Below are positions 62,249-64,000 of a stretch of 64,000 bases of DNA, piece after piece (position 1 is the stretch's first letter; each line of letters begins with the position of its first letter). The notes beneath the pieces are model-generated. The model was not told where the DNA came from. It did no database searches and saw only the letters and a list, made by a program, of their open reading frames with translations. The stretch covers positions 105,327-169,326 of the forward strand of contig NZ_VTTL01000014.1 of assembly GCF_008364685.1 (NCBI RefSeq), in the 5' to 3' direction. The stretch is from Xanthobacter oligotrophicus (lineage in GTDB: Bacteria; Pseudomonadota; Alphaproteobacteria; Rhizobiales; Xanthobacteraceae). A program made the position numbers and the translations under genes.

Positions 62249-63451
62249 TCAGGCAAGGGCGGGGCGAAACCGCCGGGCCACCAGGGCAAGGGTGCCCAAG
62301 CCGCAAGCCAGGATGATGGGCACCAGCAGCAGCATCACGTCCGCCGGCGTGCTGCCCTGCGCCACCAGCACCCCCGCCAGCAGCGGGCCGGCCATGGAGC
62401 CAAGACGCCCGACGGCCACCACGACGCCGACGCCGGTGCCCCGGATCTCCGAGGGGTAGCATTGCGGGGCGATGCCGTAGAGGATCGACTGCACGCACAG
62501 CACGCCCACGCCCACCAGGGTGACGGTGACGAGCATGGTCGCCTGCGCCGGCGGGAGCAGGCCCAGCATCGCAAGGGCGGCGGCCACGAAGGCGAAGCTG
62601 GCGCCGATGGCCACCACGCGCTGGCTGCCGTCGAGGACCCGCCCGCCGATGAGGCTGCCCACGGTGCCGCCAAGACTGTAGAGGATCAGCGCCAAGGACG
62701 CCTCGCTGCGCGAGAAGCCCTGCGCCACCAGGAGTTGCGGCAGCCAGTTCATCAGCAGGTACACCACCATCAGGCCGAGGAAGAAGGCACTCCACAACAG
62801 CACCGTGGTGACCATGGCGTCGGGACGGAACACCTCGGTCCACGGCGTCTTCCGCTCCGATGTGCTCGTGGTCGTCTTCAGCGGCGGCAGACCAGCATAA
62901 ATGAAGGGCACGAGGAGCAGCGGCAGGATGCCGCCCACGAGGAAGATGGAGCGCCAGTCGCCGCCATGGAGATCGAGCAGGGCGACGAGGCTCGCCACCG
63001 CGGCGCCCAGCGGCATGCCGGCATACATGATGGCCACCGCGCGCCCCTTGCGGTCCGGGCCGACGGCCTCCGAGGCGATGGACACGAGGTTCGGCAGCGC
63101 GCCGCCAAGCCCGACGCCGGTGATGAAGCGCAGCGCGATCAGCATCTCCACCGAAGTCGCCAGGACGGTGGCGATGGAAGCGATACCGAAAGCCACCAGT
63201 GCAATGACGAGCCCGGCGCGCCGCCCCCAGCGATCGGCCGTATAGCCGCCCGCGAGCGCGCCGAACATCAGCCCGAAGGTGGCCGAGGAAAAGAACAGCC
63301 CCATCTGCTGGGGCGTCATGTGGAACGCCGGCCCGATCTTGGGCGCGGCGATGCCGGCTGCCTGCAGGTCAAAGCCTTCGATCACGGCGGCAAGAGAGAC
63401 GTAGAGAAGCGCCCTGCTTCCTGCAGAAGCCGATTTCAATGCGATCGTCAT
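62249..63451 (-). CDS. MFS transporter, aromatic acid:H+ symporter (AAHS) type
   Basis: 400-residue inner-membrane transporter with 12 hydrophobic segments. The MFS loop motif 'GALAGGYTADRWGRRAGLVI' between helices 2 and 3 and 'VIEGFDLQAAGIAAPKIG' in helix 1, with the acidic residue typical of the aromatic-acid subfamily (D-x-Q in this family), are seen. ATG 63451 has GGGAGG nine bases upstream; ATG 63457 is also in frame but is only three bases from that site. It lies between the aldolase and FAH-type genes and likely imports the aromatic acid they degrade. Confidence 0.87.
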   Translation of the reverse strand: MTIALKSASAGSRALLYVSLAAVIEGFDLQAAGIAAPKIGPAFHMTPQQMGLFFSSATFGLMFGALAGGYTADRWGRRAGLVIALVAFGIASIATVLATSVEMLIALRFITGVGLGGALPNLVSIASEAVGPDRKGRAVAIMYAGMPLGAAVASLVALLDLHGGDWRSIFLVGGILPLLLVPFIYAGLPPLKTTTSTSERKTPWTEVFRPDAMVTTVLLWSAFFLGLMVVYLLMNWLPQLLVAQGFSRSEASLALILYSLGGTVGSLIGGRVLDGSQRVVAIGASFAFVAAALAMLGLLPPAQATMLVTVTLVGVGVLCVQSILYGIAPQCYPSEIRGTGVGVVVAVGRLGSMAGPLLAGVLVAQGSTPADVMLLLVPIILACGLGTLALVARRFRPALA

Positions 63452-63598
63452 TTTCATTTTCCTCCCGTCTGGGTGCGGCCTGTTGCGGCCCGCGTTCATG
63501 CGTCCGCCGATGATCCCCGGCGGTTCGAAGTTGGATCGCGGGCGCGGCAGGGCGCGTCCCCCACGTGGGTGCGCCCTGCCAGACTTGCGATGCGGTTG

Positions 63599-64000
63599 TC
63601 AGGCGACGGCGACCTTCGCCTCGGCGAGGTCGAGGGCGACGTCGACGATCATGTCTTCCTGCCCGCCCACCATGCGGCGGCGGCCGAGTTCGGACAGGAT
63701 TTCCCGCGTGTCCACGCCGTAGGTCTGCGCGGCGTTCTCCGCATGGCGCAGGAAGCTCGAATAGACCCCGGCATAGCCCAGCGAGAGGCTCTCCCGGTCC
63801 ACCCGCACCGGGCGGTCCTGCAGCGGCCGCACCAGGTCGTCGGCGGCGTCCATCAGCGCGTAGAGGTCGCAGCCGGTGTCGATGCCCTTCCGGTTCAGCA
63901 CCGCGATGAGCGCCTCCAGCGGTGCATTGCCCGCCCCGGCGCCCATGCCGGCAAGGGAGGCATCCACGCGCACGGCGCCGGCCTCGATCCCCGCCACCGC
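63599..64000 (-). CDS. 4-hydroxy-2-oxovalerate aldolase, C-terminal part (cut by window edge)
   Basis: The frame runs off the right edge, so 133 C-terminal residues are visible of about 340. '[21 protein letters not shown]' (in outline), '[16 protein letters not shown]', '[21 protein letters not shown]' and '[22 protein letters not shown]' match the DmpG/MhpE aldolase, including the C-terminal region that contacts the partner acetaldehyde dehydrogenase. It cleaves 4-hydroxy-2-oxovalerate to pyruvate and acetaldehyde at the end of catechol-type meta-cleavage pathways. It is followed, 147 bases on, by the MFS gene. Confidence 0.85.
   Translation of the reverse strand, partial: AVAGIEAGAVRVDASLAGMGAGAGNAPLEALIAVLNRKGIDTGCDLYALMDAADDLVRPLQDRPVRVDRESLSLGYAGVYSSFLRHAENAAQTYGVDTREILSELGRRRMVGGQEDMIVDVALDLAEAKVAVA

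Overview
The window is high-G+C DNA with strongly G/C-ending codons. It is packed with ABC and TRAP uptake systems, aromatic and sulfur catabolism genes, LysR/MarR/TetR regulators and Rhizobium-type double-palindrome intergenic repeats. Together these point to a chromosome of a metabolically versatile alphaproteobacterium of the order Hyphomicrobiales (Rhizobiales), plausibly Xanthobacteraceae; the family assignment is inference. No rRNA, tRNA, CRISPR array, intact insertion sequence or prophage gene was seen.

Layout. 1-6.3 kb: a dienelactone hydrolase (cut by the window edge), then a complete branched-chain-amino-acid-type (Liv) ABC importer followed by a DsbA/2-hydroxychromene-2-carboxylate isomerase-like gene. 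6.5-12.5 kb: a sulfur-scavenging operon with two SfnB/DszC-like flavoproteins, a DszA/NtaA-like monooxygenase, the alkanesulfonate monooxygenase ssuD and an amidohydrolase homologue that has lost metal ligands. 12.5-18.5 kb, minus strand: a Wadjet/Mks-type condensin operon jetA-jetB-jetC with no intact jetD; a short frameshifted remnant lies where jetD would be expected. 18.9-27.1 kb: sulfur-type genes resume, with a peptide-type ABC importer (minus), an orphan SsuA-like binding protein and another flavin monooxygenase (plus).

27.2-31.3 kb: small regulator-enzyme pairs (LysR with cupin and VOC proteins; tautomerase with LysR; an HPP membrane protein). 31.5-42.5 kb: a homoprotocatechuate (3,4-dihydroxyphenylacetate) meta-cleavage cluster with regulator hpaR divergent from a TRAP transporter and hpaG1-G2-E-D-F-H-I plus a succinate-semialdehyde dehydrogenase. 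It would convert homoprotocatechuate to pyruvate and succinate. 42.8-49.3 kb: a TetR regulator divergent from a phytanoyl-CoA-dioxygenase-like enzyme and a second Liv-type ABC importer whose two permeases are fused.

49.4-55.2 kb: ordinary genes (cardiolipin synthase, a small membrane protein, a YgiQ radical-SAM protein, rsmB). 55.3-61.2 kb: a LysR regulator divergent from a spermidine/putrescine-type ABC importer whose operon ends in a UraD-UraH fusion of the urate pathway. 61.3-64 kb: a minus-strand aromatic cluster with a 4-hydroxy-2-oxovalerate aldolase (cut by the window edge), an aromatic-acid MFS transporter and a fumarylacetoacetate-hydrolase-family enzyme.

The observations most worth following are the jetABC operon lacking jetD inside a sulfur island, and five intergenic double-hairpin elements bounded by CTAG (four exactly 107 bp long), four of which supply the TAG stop codon of the adjoining gene.
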